Assembly: GCA_050331575.1 (NCBI GenBank)
Contig: JBHJGS010000026.1
Span: 62,001 to 126,000, forward strand
Length of the DNA: 64,000 nucleotides
Source of the DNA: JBHJGS01 sp050331575
GTDB taxonomy: Bacteria; Pseudomonadota; Alphaproteobacteria; Sphingomonadales; Rhodothalassiaceae
Direction: 5' to 3'
Shown here: positions 36,067 through 44,183 of the stretch, piece by piece
How the letters are laid out: every line of letters starts with the position of its first letter
Numbering within the stretch: position 1 is the stretch's first letter
The notes under the pieces: generated by a model
What the model was told of the DNA's origin: nothing
Database searches by the model: none
The model's input: only the letters and a program-made list of their open reading frames with translations
Made by a program: the position numbers and the translations under genes

Positions 36067-36678
36067 ATGTTTGATTGGATTACCGGCTTTGTGAAGAGCG
36101 CGGGCTACTGGGCGGTGGCGCTGCTGATGTTTGTGGAGAATGTGTTCCCGCCGATCCCATCGGAGATCGTCATGCCGCTGGCGGGCTACAGCGCCTCGGC
36201 CGGAGAATTGAACATCTTCCTCGTCATCGCTGCCGGCAGCGTGGGATCGCTGGCCGGCGCCTTGTTTTGGTACTATGTGGGCGCGCTGATCGGCACGGAC
36301 CGGCTGCGTAACTTTTCGCGCAAGCATGGTCGTTGGCTAACGCTGGAGCCAAAGGAGGTCGATGCCGCGGATCGCTGGTTTGAAAGGCATGGGGGCAAGG
36401 CCGTGTTTTTCGGCCGCCTGGTACCGGCTGTGCGAACGCTGATCTCCGTGCCGGCGGGGCTGTCGGAGATGTCGTTCCGGCGGTTCTTGACCTATACAAC
36501 CGCCGGCACCGTGCTCTGGACGGCCTTATTGGCCGGGGCAGGCTATTGGCTCGGCTCGGCCTATGATCAGGTGCAAAGTTGGTTGAACCCGGTGTCCAAC
36601 ACCGTCGTGGCGGTGATCCTGCTATGGTATGGTTGGCGAGTCGCCACCTTCCGACGCCGGGTCAGCCGCACCGGCTGA
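36067..36678 (+). CDS. DedA family membrane protein
   Basis: 203 residues, four to five hydrophobic segments. The DedA signatures are ENVFPPIPSEIVMPLAGY, FWYYVGALIG and FGRLVPAVRTLISVPAGL. The family includes flippases for undecaprenyl phosphate and phosphatidylethanolamine and is linked to membrane homeostasis and proton-motive force. Eighty bp after the S9 peptidase stop; the frame is open far upstream, but MFDWITGFVK begins the recognisable protein. Confidence 0.93.
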   Translation: MFDWITGFVKSAGYWAVALLMFVENVFPPIPSEIVMPLAGYSASAGELNIFLVIAAGSVGSLAGALFWYYVGALIGTDRLRNFSRKHGRWLTLEPKEVDAADRWFERHGGKAVFFGRLVPAVRTLISVPAGLSEMSFRRFLTYTTAGTVLWTALLAGAGYWLGSAYDQVQSWLNPVSNTVVAVILLWYGWRVATFRRRVSRTG

Positions 36679-36681
36679 CTG

Positions 36682-37770
36682 TCACGCAGGTCGGTCCTGT
36701 CTGGCCGGCAGACGCGTCGAGCGCCTCTGCTTGTTGAGCGCGTGGCGGATCAGCAAGGGCAGGGGCATCTTGATCCAGTGGCCGCGGACGAACAGAGGGC
36801 CGGCAGCCGCCCGCGCCGCCCAGCCACCGCCCGGCAGCCGGGCTTCCGCGGTGATGCGGGTTCGGAACAGGGCAAGTAGGCTCGGCCGGTTGACCCCGGC
36901 TGCCCGGGCGAGGGAGCGCAGACGGTCCGGCGGGCCGGCAATGCCGAACAGATCGCCTGCCAGCCTGGCGCCATAATAGGCCGGCACGGGAAGATTGACC
37001 TCATGTGCACGGTCCACGAACGCTGCCCACGCCTGCGGCGTGCGGACATGCTCCAGCAGAAGGTCGGCGATCTCCAACAGATTGCGCAGGCCGCGCTCGG
37101 CCGCACCATCGAAGAACAGATGCGCGCAGGCATGCAGGATCCGGTCGTGGGGATGCAGTGCATGCAAGGGCGCGGGCGACAGCGGCACAGTGCGCAGCAA
37201 CAGCCGGTCAATCGCCGGGACGAGGCGGCCTACTGGCGGCAGGATCGTATGGTGCACATCCAGTTCCGTGCCGCGGGTGCGGTGTCGCATTGGCGGCAGT
37301 TCGTGCATCCAGGCGCGGTAGTAGTGCTGGTCCGCGGGCGAGGCCTTGTCCGGGCTGATCCGCCAACCGGCCGTCGCCAACAGACGCTCGGCGCGATCAA
37401 GCCCTGCCTTCGGCACCAATATGTCAACATCGCCGGAAATGCGACCGAGCGCGGCGGCATCGCCGGCAAGTTCGTAGGCCGCCCCTTTCAGCACGATCAC
37501 CGGCAGGCCAAGCGGGCGGAGCGCATCGGCAAGATGCGCTGCTTCCTGGCGCAGTCGGGCGGCGGCGGCATCCGCGCGGAACCGGCTTTGTGACAGCTTG
37601 GCCGCGGTGCGCGGCGGCAACCGTTCCAAATCGCCGCTGCGCGTACTGTCCAGCCACAGCCGCGTCAATAGGCCCAGGCGTTCGGCACAGCGCAATGTGG
37701 TCGCCCGTGTCTGCGGAGACAGCGCGCTCAGCCTGGTCCGTCCGGACAGAACCGCGATCAGCGCGCTCAT
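36682..37770 (-). CDS. nucleotidyltransferase family protein of the HPr-rel-A cassette
   Basis: 362 residues matching the uncharacterised nucleotidyltransferase family (NTP_transf_5 type): LPVIVLKGAAYELAGD, then ISGDVDILVPKAGL with the DxD metal aspartates, and DVHHTILPP further on. It overlaps the HprK-like kinase gene as ATGA and is the last of four coupled genes. Known HPr-rel-A loci carry a nucleotidyltransferase beside the kinase and PqqD-like gene; the target of nucleotide transfer is not known. Converges with dedA 3 bp away. Confidence 0.8.
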   Translation of the reverse strand: MSALIAVLSGRTRLSALSPQTRATTLRCAERLGLLTRLWLDSTRSGDLERLPPRTAAKLSQSRFRADAAAARLRQEAAHLADALRPLGLPVIVLKGAAYELAGDAAALGRISGDVDILVPKAGLDRAERLLATAGWRISPDKASPADQHYYRAWMHELPPMRHRTRGTELDVHHTILPPVGRLVPAIDRLLLRTVPLSPAPLHALHPHDRILHACAHLFFDGAAERGLRNLLEIADLLLEHVRTPQAWAAFVDRAHEVNLPVPAYYGARLAGDLFGIAGPPDRLRSLARAAGVNRPSLLALFRTRITAEARLPGGGWAARAAAGPLFVRGHWIKMPLPLLIRHALNKQRRSTRLPARQDRPA

Positions 37771-38633
37771 CCCTGCACCACCTGCCGCTCGATCCAGTCC
37801 ATGGCCGCGTCAAGGCAGCCATAGCGCAGAGCATAGGCGGGCGTCTGACGAACCAGGCGGTTCAGCACCGAAAAGCCGGTTTCGCCCAGCCGCTCATAGT
37901 TGGCAGCTCCCTGCACCAGGCGCAGAAATGCCTCCGAGGGGCGCATAGGCTCAGCGGAGAATGCTGCGCCCTCTTGGTATTGGGGAAAGGCGATCAGGCG
38001 CGGGATTGCAGGCGTCAGGGTCTGCCGGCTGGCTTCGCTTGGCTGCAGAAACGCCACCGTGCCCTTGGCGAGGCCCTCGAACGGCGGGCCGAAGCGTGCG
38101 CCGGCAAAGCGTTGGCGCACAATCTGAATGGCGCGGTTCTTTAGCGAGACCGGCCGCACCACGCTGGCAGCCTGGCCGTCTTCTAGCCGTATCAGGCCGA
38201 ATTCATCGGACAGCAGGCGCCAGCCAGACAGCATCAGCGCCGCACTCAAGGTGCTTTTGCCGCTTCCGGAACTGCCCGGCAGTAACACCGCGCTGGTACC
38301 CCGCACCACCGTGCCGGCATGCAGCGCCAGATGGCGATCGTTGGCCATGGCGATTTGCCAATTCATCACCGATTCCAGCATCGGCGCGGCGTAGCGCGAT
38401 GGCAGCGGGATCAGTGGCGTGGGCTGATCGGTTTTGATGCGAATCTGTGAGCGGCCGGGCAGCCATCGTCGCGCGATGTCGGCGGAGAGCCAAAAATCGT
38501 CGCAGTCGTCGTCCGCCACATCGGGCAGGCCGGCATAGTGAAGCTGCAGATGCTGCCGGAGCGGGCGCAGGCGGGTCTCAATTCGATAGACAAAGCTGCC
38601 GACTAGCAGGCGCAGGCAAGGAGCGGAACGCAT
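37767..38633 (-). CDS. HprK-related kinase A
   Basis: 288 residues resembling the C-terminal kinase domain of HPr kinase/phosphorylase without its N-terminal domain. Walker A is GSSGSGKST (120-128), followed by LLSDEFGLI (D143) in the place of the HprK VADD motif. Such HprK-related proteins occur in cassettes with a PqqD-like protein and no HPr or phosphotransferase genes, so the phosphoryl acceptor is presumably a cassette-specific protein or peptide. One bp after the PqqD-like stop and overlapping the nucleotidyltransferase by 4 bp. Confidence 0.85.
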   Translation of the reverse strand: MRSAPCLRLLVGSFVYRIETRLRPLRQHLQLHYAGLPDVADDDCDDFWLSADIARRWLPGRSQIRIKTDQPTPLIPLPSRYAAPMLESVMNWQIAMANDRHLALHAGTVVRGTSAVLLPGSSGSGKSTLSAALMLSGWRLLSDEFGLIRLEDGQAASVVRPVSLKNRAIQIVRQRFAGARFGPPFEGLAKGTVAFLQPSEASRQTLTPAIPRLIAFPQYQEGAAFSAEPMRPSEAFLRLVQGAANYERLGETGFSVLNRLVRQTPAYALRYGCLDAAMDWIERQVVQG

Positions 38634-38634
38634 A

Positions 38635-38931
38635 TCAGGGCACCGGGATCTGGCGGATCAGGCCGGCGGCGGCCAGATCGGCAAGCGCTCGTTGTAAGCG
38701 TGCCGGCGGAATATCCTCCGGCGCCAAATCCAGGCTTGCGGCAATCGCGGCGCGCAGATCGCCGTCACCGCCGGCGATCAGACTGCGCAGGATCGCAGCG
38801 GCGAAAAAGTCCAGGAAATGGGTTGTGTCAAAGGCGCGGTCGAAGACCAGAAAGACCTCATCGAGCGGCTTGATGCGGTACCGGGCGGCCGGTCCGGCAA
38901 CAGGCAGTGCACCGGTCGCCGCGGCTGTCAC
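38635..38931 (-). CDS. HPr-rel-A system PqqD-like protein
   Basis: 98 residues with a winged-helix PqqD-like fold: an N-terminal strand region (RYRIKPLDEVFLVFDRA), then helices ending in ALADLAAAGLIRQI. PqqD-type proteins bind leader peptides of modified peptides in RiPP pathways. The start is GTG at 38931, overlapping the stop of the Tat-signal gene as GTGA, which makes coupling between the two very likely. Confidence 0.78.
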   Translation of the reverse strand: MTAAATGALPVAGPAARYRIKPLDEVFLVFDRAFDTTHFLDFFAAAILRSLIAGGDGDLRAAIAASLDLAPEDIPPARLQRALADLAAAGLIRQIPVP

Positions 38932-39509
38932 GTCAGCGGCAGCCCCATGGAATGCAGACAGCTGTGGCCGACGCCGACCTTATTGGAGGAATTCTTGATC
39001 GTTTCGAGATATTTCAGATCCAGAGGGCCGTGATAGCTGGCCGTATAGCTGTCAAATCCGTCATGGCCGACCATGATGCTACCGCCCGGCTGCAATTGCG
39101 CATAATCCTCCTGGAAGGCCTCGATCAACTTGCGCAATGCGCGGCGCTGCGCCGGGCTGGGCTTCTCTTCGCCGTTGCTAAGCGGCGTGGAAAAATAGTG
39201 CCGCCGCGGCAGCACCTGCTGCCAGTCGCTCACGGGATTGGCCATGAACGTACCGAAGGCTTCGATCACATCCGGGTCGTTGACGCCCTGGTCGACGATA
39301 TATTTGTCCGCCACGGGAAGGGCGAAGTTAAAGTCATATGCATTGGCAGTGGACAATTCCGGCGCGTCCATCACTTGGACCTCGCACATCATCGAGCCGG
39401 CAACGGTTTGGCCGAGCACACTGCGCACGGGCACCACGGAGGCACTGGCGGCCCCGGCTGACAGCCGGAGAAAATTCCGGCGGGATGTTCGTTTGGCTTC
39501 GTCAGTCAT
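38928..39509 (-). CDS. Tat-exported protein of unknown function, first gene of the HPr-rel-A cassette
   Basis: 193 residues. The N-terminus carries a textbook twin-arginine signal: RTSRRNFLRLSAGAASASV (arginines 10 and 11), so the folded protein should reach the periplasm through TatABC. After it, only two cysteines remain (42 and 184), the second in the C-terminal VGVGHSCLHSMGLPLT; the middle is acidic and helical. I recognise no family. ATG 39509 is chosen over TTG 39512 because AGGTGAG lies 5 nt before it. Because of the coupling with the PqqD-like gene it is a candidate substrate of the kinase/nucleotidyltransferase. Confidence 0.75.
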   Translation of the reverse strand: MTDEAKRTSRRNFLRLSAGAASASVVPVRSVLGQTVAGSMMCEVQVMDAPELSTANAYDFNFALPVADKYIVDQGVNDPDVIEAFGTFMANPVSDWQQVLPRRHYFSTPLSNGEEKPSPAQRRALRKLIEAFQEDYAQLQPGGSIMVGHDGFDSYTASYHGPLDLKYLETIKNSSNKVGVGHSCLHSMGLPLT

Positions 39510-39558
39510 CAAATCTCACCTAGCTGGTGGCGCTTACAAAAGCGTATACGGCGTGTCT

Positions 39559-39570
39559 TTATAATTATAA
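39559..39570. promoter_or_regulatory. AT-rich perfect palindrome upstream of the Tat/PqqD/HprK cassette
   Basis: TTATAATTATAA is a 12-bp perfect palindrome, very unusual in this GC-rich background. On the minus strand it contains TATAAT, so it could be the -10 box, about 50 bp upstream of the first gene; no clear -35 is present at 15-19 bp. It lies in a 210-bp spacer that is itself AT-richer than the surroundings. Confidence 0.4.
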
Positions 39571-39719
39571 CGCATATGACCCAACCGCCGACCATTCCCC
39601 ATGGATCCGCGCAGGGTTGAAAGAAAGACCTGACAACATTTTTGAACACGTGCCGCTGATGCTCTTTATATCGCAGTGATGCGACGTCGTAAATGATTGC
39701 TTAAGCGCTGCGGCGAGTC

Positions 39720-40214
39720 TCAGCCCGGGTGTGTGGATGATGCACCATCTGCTCCGTTCTGGGGCAGGTGCCCCGGCTCGGGCATCAAAAAGTGCATCAA
39801 GCCTGCGGCAATCGGCTGCCCCGGCTCCTGCTGCCAGGCGGTGGCGCGGACATTGACAACCCGGCGGCCTTGCCGCGTCACCTCCGCTGAGGCCCACAAA
39901 TCTGCGGCCAGGCCCGCGCGAAGATATTCCACGGTCATGCCGATCGGTTTGGGCAGGCGTTCCGGCAGGCGTCCGGCCTCCGCAGCTTCCTTCAGGACCT
40001 GCATCATCGCGGCCAGTTCCAAGACCGCGCCGGTCACCCCGCCGTGAAGCCGCTGCGGCGCGCCGACCACCTTGTCATCAAACGGCAGATGCGCGTGCAG
40101 ATGCCCGTCCCGTCGCACGACCCGCAGGCCTAGAAACTCCGCATAGGGAATGCCGGTGAGCGCGCCGGCGAAATCCGGATCAGACAGGACTCGTTCAATC
40201 AGCGCCTTATCCAT
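39720..40214 (-). CDS. PaaI-like hotdog-fold thioesterase
   Basis: 164 residues with a single hotdog fold. The LHGGVTGAVLELAAMM segment is the family helix carrying the active-site Gly/Gln-region, preceded by a beta strand and followed by GMTVEYLRAG. It probably hydrolyses acyl- or aryl-CoA esters. It overlaps the second thioesterase gene by 8 bp; two paralogous hotdog genes side by side suggest a heteromeric or functionally paired enzyme. Confidence 0.85.
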   Translation of the reverse strand: MDKALIERVLSDPDFAGALTGIPYAEFLGLRVVRRDGHLHAHLPFDDKVVGAPQRLHGGVTGAVLELAAMMQVLKEAAEAGRLPERLPKPIGMTVEYLRAGLAADLWASAEVTRQGRRVVNVRATAWQQEPGQPIAAGLMHFLMPEPGHLPQNGADGASSTHPG

Positions 40215-40656
40215 CCTGTCGCTCCGACCGGGCGCGCTTGATTGCGAAGGTCCCGCTGGTCAAGGCCAGCGGGTCGCCCGGATCGCCATCATGGGCCAGA
40301 CCGCGCACGAAGCCGATATGGTGGCTCAGCTTGATGCAGTCTGCCTGGCCGGTCACGTCGCGTTGAGGCTTGGCCGGACGCAGATAATCGATGCGCAGAT
40401 CCAATGTCACGATCGGGCGCAGGTCCGGAAGCGCGGAGAACACCGCCGCCCCGCTCACACTGTCCATTAAGGTGAAAATGATGCCGCCGGCCAGCACCCC
40501 GGTCTCGCGATAGCCCACCAGGTCAACCCGATAGGGCAGGCGCATTTCCGCATGGCCATCACCGATCGCCTCCAGCACGATGCCGGCGGCGCGGAGGGCC
40601 GGCACCGCTGACATGACCTGTCCCAGAAATGCCTGGGCGTCCGGCTTTTCGGTCAT
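40207..40656 (-). CDS. PaaI-family thioesterase (second paralogue)
   Basis: 149 residues, same fold as its neighbour: GHAEMRLPYRVDLV, then VLAGGIIFTLMDSVSGAAVF (the hotdog helix) and DLRIDYLRPA. The start ATG at 40656 overlaps the sufE stop (ATGA). The three genes sufE, thioesterase 2 and thioesterase 1 form a tightly packed operon. Confidence 0.88.
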   Translation of the reverse strand: MTEKPDAQAFLGQVMSAVPALRAAGIVLEAIGDGHAEMRLPYRVDLVGYRETGVLAGGIIFTLMDSVSGAAVFSALPDLRPIVTLDLRIDYLRPAKPQRDVTGQADCIKLSHHIGFVRGLAHDGDPGDPLALTSGTFAIKRARSERQDG

Positions 40657-41141
40657 GCTCCGGCGGCCTGCTGAGTGTGCGCCAGGCTGCGGATATGATC
40701 GATCATGGCCAATAAGCCGTTGGCGCGCTGGGAGCTCAAATGCCCTTCCAGATCCAGAGCCTTGAAACGGGCGCGGGCATCGATGGCCTCGATCTCGTCT
40801 GGCGTGCGGTCGGAATAGAGCAGCAGCAACAAGGCGACGAGGCCCTTGACGATATGCGCATCGCTGTCGCCCAGGATATGCAACCGGCGCGGCACGGTGT
40901 CGGTCAGGTCGGAGATCATCCAAACTTGGCTCTGGCAGCCGCGCACCTTGTTGGCATCGCTATAAGCCCCGTCCGGCAGGGCCGGCAGTTTGCGGCCCAA
41001 TTCGATGACGAAGCGGTAGCGGTCCTCCCAATCTTCCATCAACTCGAATGTGTCAGCCACGTCCTGCCAGGTCATCCCGTCCAATTCAAAGCGCTCTTGC
41101 GTCATTTGTCCGCTTTCGCTCATGGTTGCCGTCTTGTGCAT
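40653..41141 (-). CDS. sufE: SufE family sulfur acceptor
   Basis: 162 residues. The catalytic cysteine that accepts persulfide from SufS is C69 in KVRGCQSQVW, and the C-terminal helix pair (LSSQRANGLLAMIDHIR) is typical. It stimulates cysteine desulfurase in Fe-S assembly; sufS is not in the window. The first ATG (41141) is used, but ATG at 41123 and 41105 are also possible and no ribosome site decides between them. Confidence 0.92.
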   Translation of the reverse strand: MHKTATMSESGQMTQERFELDGMTWQDVADTFELMEDWEDRYRFVIELGRKLPALPDGAYSDANKVRGCQSQVWMISDLTDTVPRRLHILGDSDAHIVKGLVALLLLLYSDRTPDEIEAIDARARFKALDLEGHLSSQRANGLLAMIDHIRSLAHTQQAAGA

Positions 41142-41230
41142 GCTTGCCGCCGCCCTCGCGACTGACGTAGTGAGCCGGGCGCGTGTTTAAAGTCAATGAC
41201 GGCCGAAGGCCGCGAAGAGGGGGAGGACAG

Positions 41231-42568
41231 ATGCGCGACATCAAGCCGGCGGAGCGGTCCGCCGTACAGGAGCCCTATCCCAAGCCCCTATATGCCTGGA
41301 GCGTGGTGATCCTGCTGCTGCTGATCTACACGCATTCGTTCATCGACCGGCAGATCATGGCTTTGTTGGCGGCCCCCATCCAGGCGGATCTGGGGGTCAG
41401 CGATGCCGGCTTCGGCCTGCTGACCGGCACCGCCTTCGGGCTGTTCTATACCTTTTTCGGGATTCCCTTGGCGCGCGTGGCGGACCGGGCATCGCGGACC
41501 AAATTGATCGCCGCGGGCATTACCTTGTGGAGCCTGATGACCACGGCGTGCGGGCTGGCGCGCGGCTTTCCCGCGCTGTTTCTGGCCCGGCTGGGGGTGG
41601 GAGTGGGCGAGGCGGCGCTGACGCCGGCGGCCAATTCCATGATTGCGGACTATTTCCCGCCGCATCGCCGCGCCCGCGCGGTCGCCGTCTACACCCTGGG
41701 CATTCCTATCGGCTCTGCCCTGGCCTTTTTGTTTGGCGCGGTGGTGATCGGCTTTGCCACCTCGCTGGGCGAAGCGCCGCTGCCCTTGGTGGGCCAGGTG
41801 CGCGGGTGGCAGATCACCTTCTTCCTCGTCGGGCTGCCCGGCTTGGTGTTCGCGCTGTTGATGCTGTTCGTGCGCGAACCGCTGCGCCGCGGCCTGGCCA
41901 TGGCCCCCGGTCAGCGTGTGTCCCTGGTGCGCACCCTGGGCTATTTCGCCAGCCAGTGGCGCATCTATGTGCTGAGTTTCCTTGGCATCTCGCTGCAATC
42001 CGCGATCGGCTATTCCACAGCCTATTTCATTATTCTGTTCATGGGGCGAATGTGGGACATTCCCGCTGCTCAGGCCGGCTTTATTTTCGGCATGACGCTG
42101 CTGACCGCCGGTGTCGGTGGCATGTTGCTGGCCGGCTGGTTGACCGATCGCTGGGTCGGCCAAGGCAAGTTCGACGCGCATGTGCGCATGATCCTCATCA
42201 GCTCTGCGGGCATTCTGCCATTTTTGTTGATCTTTCCGCTGATGCCGACAGCGGCTGCCGGGGTGCCGTTCTTGGTCGGCGCGATCTTTTTCTCCAACAT
42301 GCTCTGGGGCACGGCCTATGCCGGGGTCGCCGGCGTCAGCCCCAATGAAATGCGCGGCCAGTCCACGGCGGTCTATCTGTTCATCGTCAATTTCTTCGGC
42401 TTGGTGGTGGCGCCGCCCGTGTTCGGTCTGCTCAGCGACAGTTTCGGGATCGACAAGGCCTTCATGATCCTCGGCATCGTTGCCTGCCCGCTTTCCATTG
42501 TCCTGTTGTTGGCCGCGCGTCCCGCCTTCGCGCGCCAGTTCGCCGCGATCAACGGGCAGGCGGTATGA
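41231..42568 (+). CDS. MFS transporter, spinster-like (first of a tandem pair)
   Basis: 445 residues, twelve helices. HSFIDRQIMALLAAPIQADL at the first helix and ARVADRASRTKLIAAG in the loop 2-3 are signatures of the spinster/sphingolipid-like MFS group found in many Alphaproteobacteria, with unknown substrates. ATG at 41231 follows GGGAGGACAG directly, a good ribosome site, so the longer frame from 41183 is rejected. Overlaps the next transporter by 4 bp (ATGA). Confidence 0.9.
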   Translation: MRDIKPAERSAVQEPYPKPLYAWSVVILLLLIYTHSFIDRQIMALLAAPIQADLGVSDAGFGLLTGTAFGLFYTFFGIPLARVADRASRTKLIAAGITLWSLMTTACGLARGFPALFLARLGVGVGEAALTPAANSMIADYFPPHRRARAVAVYTLGIPIGSALAFLFGAVVIGFATSLGEAPLPLVGQVRGWQITFFLVGLPGLVFALLMLFVREPLRRGLAMAPGQRVSLVRTLGYFASQWRIYVLSFLGISLQSAIGYSTAYFIILFMGRMWDIPAAQAGFIFGMTLLTAGVGGMLLAGWLTDRWVGQGKFDAHVRMILISSAGILPFLLIFPLMPTAAAGVPFLVGAIFFSNMLWGTAYAGVAGVSPNEMRGQSTAVYLFIVNFFGLVVAPPVFGLLSDSFGIDKAFMILGIVACPLSIVLLLAARPAFARQFAAINGQAV

Positions 42569-43902
42569 CGCCGGCATTGCCCGGGGACGAGCAACGCCAT
42601 CTGCCCGCGCGCGCGGCCTGGACCGGTGTGGTGATTCTGTGGATCCTGTTCACCCTGTCTTATATCGACCGGCAGATCCTGGCCCTGTTGGTGGTGCCGA
42701 TCAAAGCCGATCTGGGCATCACCGACACCCAGTTCGGGATTCTCACCGGCTGGACCTTCGCGATCTTCTTCTCCCTGGCCGGCCTACCGGCCGCACGCAT
42801 CGCCGATGCCGGCAATCGGCGGCTGCTGATCGGCGCGGGCGTTGTGTTCTGGTCCCTGGCGACGGCGGCGTGCGGGCTGGCGCGCAGCTTCACCACCTTG
42901 TTCTTGGCGCGGGTGGGGGTGGGCGTTGGGGAGGCGACCCTGGCGCCCGCAGCGACCTCGCTGATCGCGGACAGTTTTCCGCCGTCCAAGCGCGGCCGGG
43001 CGATGGCGACCTTTTCGCTGGGTATCCCGATGGGCTCGGCCCTGGCCTTCATACTGGGCGGAGCCGTGATTGCCGCGGTCGGCGCGCAGTCGCTGCGGCA
43101 CGTGCCGCTGGTGGGCGAGGTGCGCGGCTGGCAATTGGTGTTCTTCATTGTGGGGCTGCCAGGCCTGGCGCTGGCGCCCTTGATGTTCCTGGTGCATGAG
43201 CCACGGCGGCGCGGCACGCGTGGCCTGAATGTGGCGTCGCTGACCCGGACCCTGGCGCATTTCAAGGCGCATGCGCGGCTTTACGGGCTGCTCTATATCG
43301 GGCTGTCCTGCCATGCCGCCCTGGCCTTTGCCTCTAACAGCTGGCTGCCGGCCTTCTTCTTACGGGTGCACGGGCTCAGCGAAGGCGTCATCGGCCCGCT
43401 TTTGGGCGGCCTGGTCATGGTGTTCGGCATCGCAGGCGCGGTGACATCGGGCATCCTGATGGATCGGTTCACCGCAGCAGGCCGCGACGATGCGGCGGTC
43501 CGCACCATCCTGGCGGCGTTGATCGTCTCGCTGCCGCTCAGCATGGCATTTCCGTTGATGCCCAATGCCTGGCTGGCCGCCGGCATTCTGGCGCCGACGA
43601 TCTTTCTGGCAGCGTTTGGATGGGGCATTCCGTTCGCCGCGGTGGCGGCGATCACGCCGAACGAGCTGCGCGCCCAGGCGACCGCGCTTTATACCTTCAC
43701 GGTCAATCTTCTGGGCTATGGCATCGGACCGCCCCTGGTCGGCCTGTATACAGACTATGTGTTCGGCGACGAGGCGTTGATTGCCTATTCCCTCGTCGCC
43801 GCGTCCCTGACCTTGGGTCCGGTCGGGATCCTCCTGCTCTATGGCGTGCGCGCGCGCTTTGGCCGTCAAGCCCGCGCGGTTGCCGCCACCGAAGCCGCTT
43901 AG
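42565..43902 (+). CDS. MFS transporter, spinster-like (second of a tandem pair)
   Basis: Also 445 residues and clearly homologous to its neighbour: SYIDRQILALLVVPIKADLG, VGVGEATLAPAATSLI and the repeated ARGWQLVFFIVGLPGL match position for position. The pair therefore arose by tandem duplication and may form a heteromer or handle related substrates. Overlaps its predecessor by 4 bp and ends 4 bp inside the convergent DUF1328 gene. Confidence 0.9.
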   Translation: MTPALPGDEQRHLPARAAWTGVVILWILFTLSYIDRQILALLVVPIKADLGITDTQFGILTGWTFAIFFSLAGLPAARIADAGNRRLLIGAGVVFWSLATAACGLARSFTTLFLARVGVGVGEATLAPAATSLIADSFPPSKRGRAMATFSLGIPMGSALAFILGGAVIAAVGAQSLRHVPLVGEVRGWQLVFFIVGLPGLALAPLMFLVHEPRRRGTRGLNVASLTRTLAHFKAHARLYGLLYIGLSCHAALAFASNSWLPAFFLRVHGLSEGVIGPLLGGLVMVFGIAGAVTSGILMDRFTAAGRDDAAVRTILAALIVSLPLSMAFPLMPNAWLAAGILAPTIFLAAFGWGIPFAAVAAITPNELRAQATALYTFTVNLLGYGIGPPLVGLYTDYVFGDEALIAYSLVAASLTLGPVGILLLYGVRARFGRQARAVAATEAA

Positions 43903-44078
43903 GACCGCGGTGAGGAGCGGCTGTTGAACAGGTTGAACACCAGGCTCAACACCAGCAGCACCACGAACAGGAAGAAGAAGAATTGCGCGATCCCGGCGCT
44001 GGCCCCGGCAATGCCGGAAAAGCCGAAAATCGCCGCGACGATCGCGATCACGAAAAAGGCAAGCGCCCAACTTAACAT
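43899..44078 (-). CDS. small DUF1328/YtjA-type membrane protein
   Basis: 59 residues with two hydrophobic helices (MLSWALAFFVIAIVAAIFGF and a Phe/Leu-rich second helix) separated by SGIAGASAG, the UPF0391/DUF1328 pattern. Function unknown; some members are envelope-stress induced. A good AGGAGAG ribosome site precedes ATG 44078. The last bases overlap the MFS gene tail-to-tail. Confidence 0.88.
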   Translation of the reverse strand: MLSWALAFFVIAIVAAIFGFSGIAGASAGIAQFFFFLFVVLLVLSLVFNLFNSRSSPRS

Positions 44079-44183
44079 CGGTTCTCTCCTCAGCTTGAAA
44101 ACGGCTGCGCTGATCCGAACCGCCGTTTTCGTCAACGCCAAGAAGAACGAGCCAGCCAGGAGCAAGTTCCCGGCGGCGCAAGG

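Noticed and set aside
37767..38633. True HPr kinase/phosphorylase of the PTS-Ntr system
   Set aside because: It lacks the N-terminal HprK domain and there is no HPr, EIIA or chvG/chvI two-component gene beside it; neighbours are the PqqD-like and nucleotidyltransferase genes.
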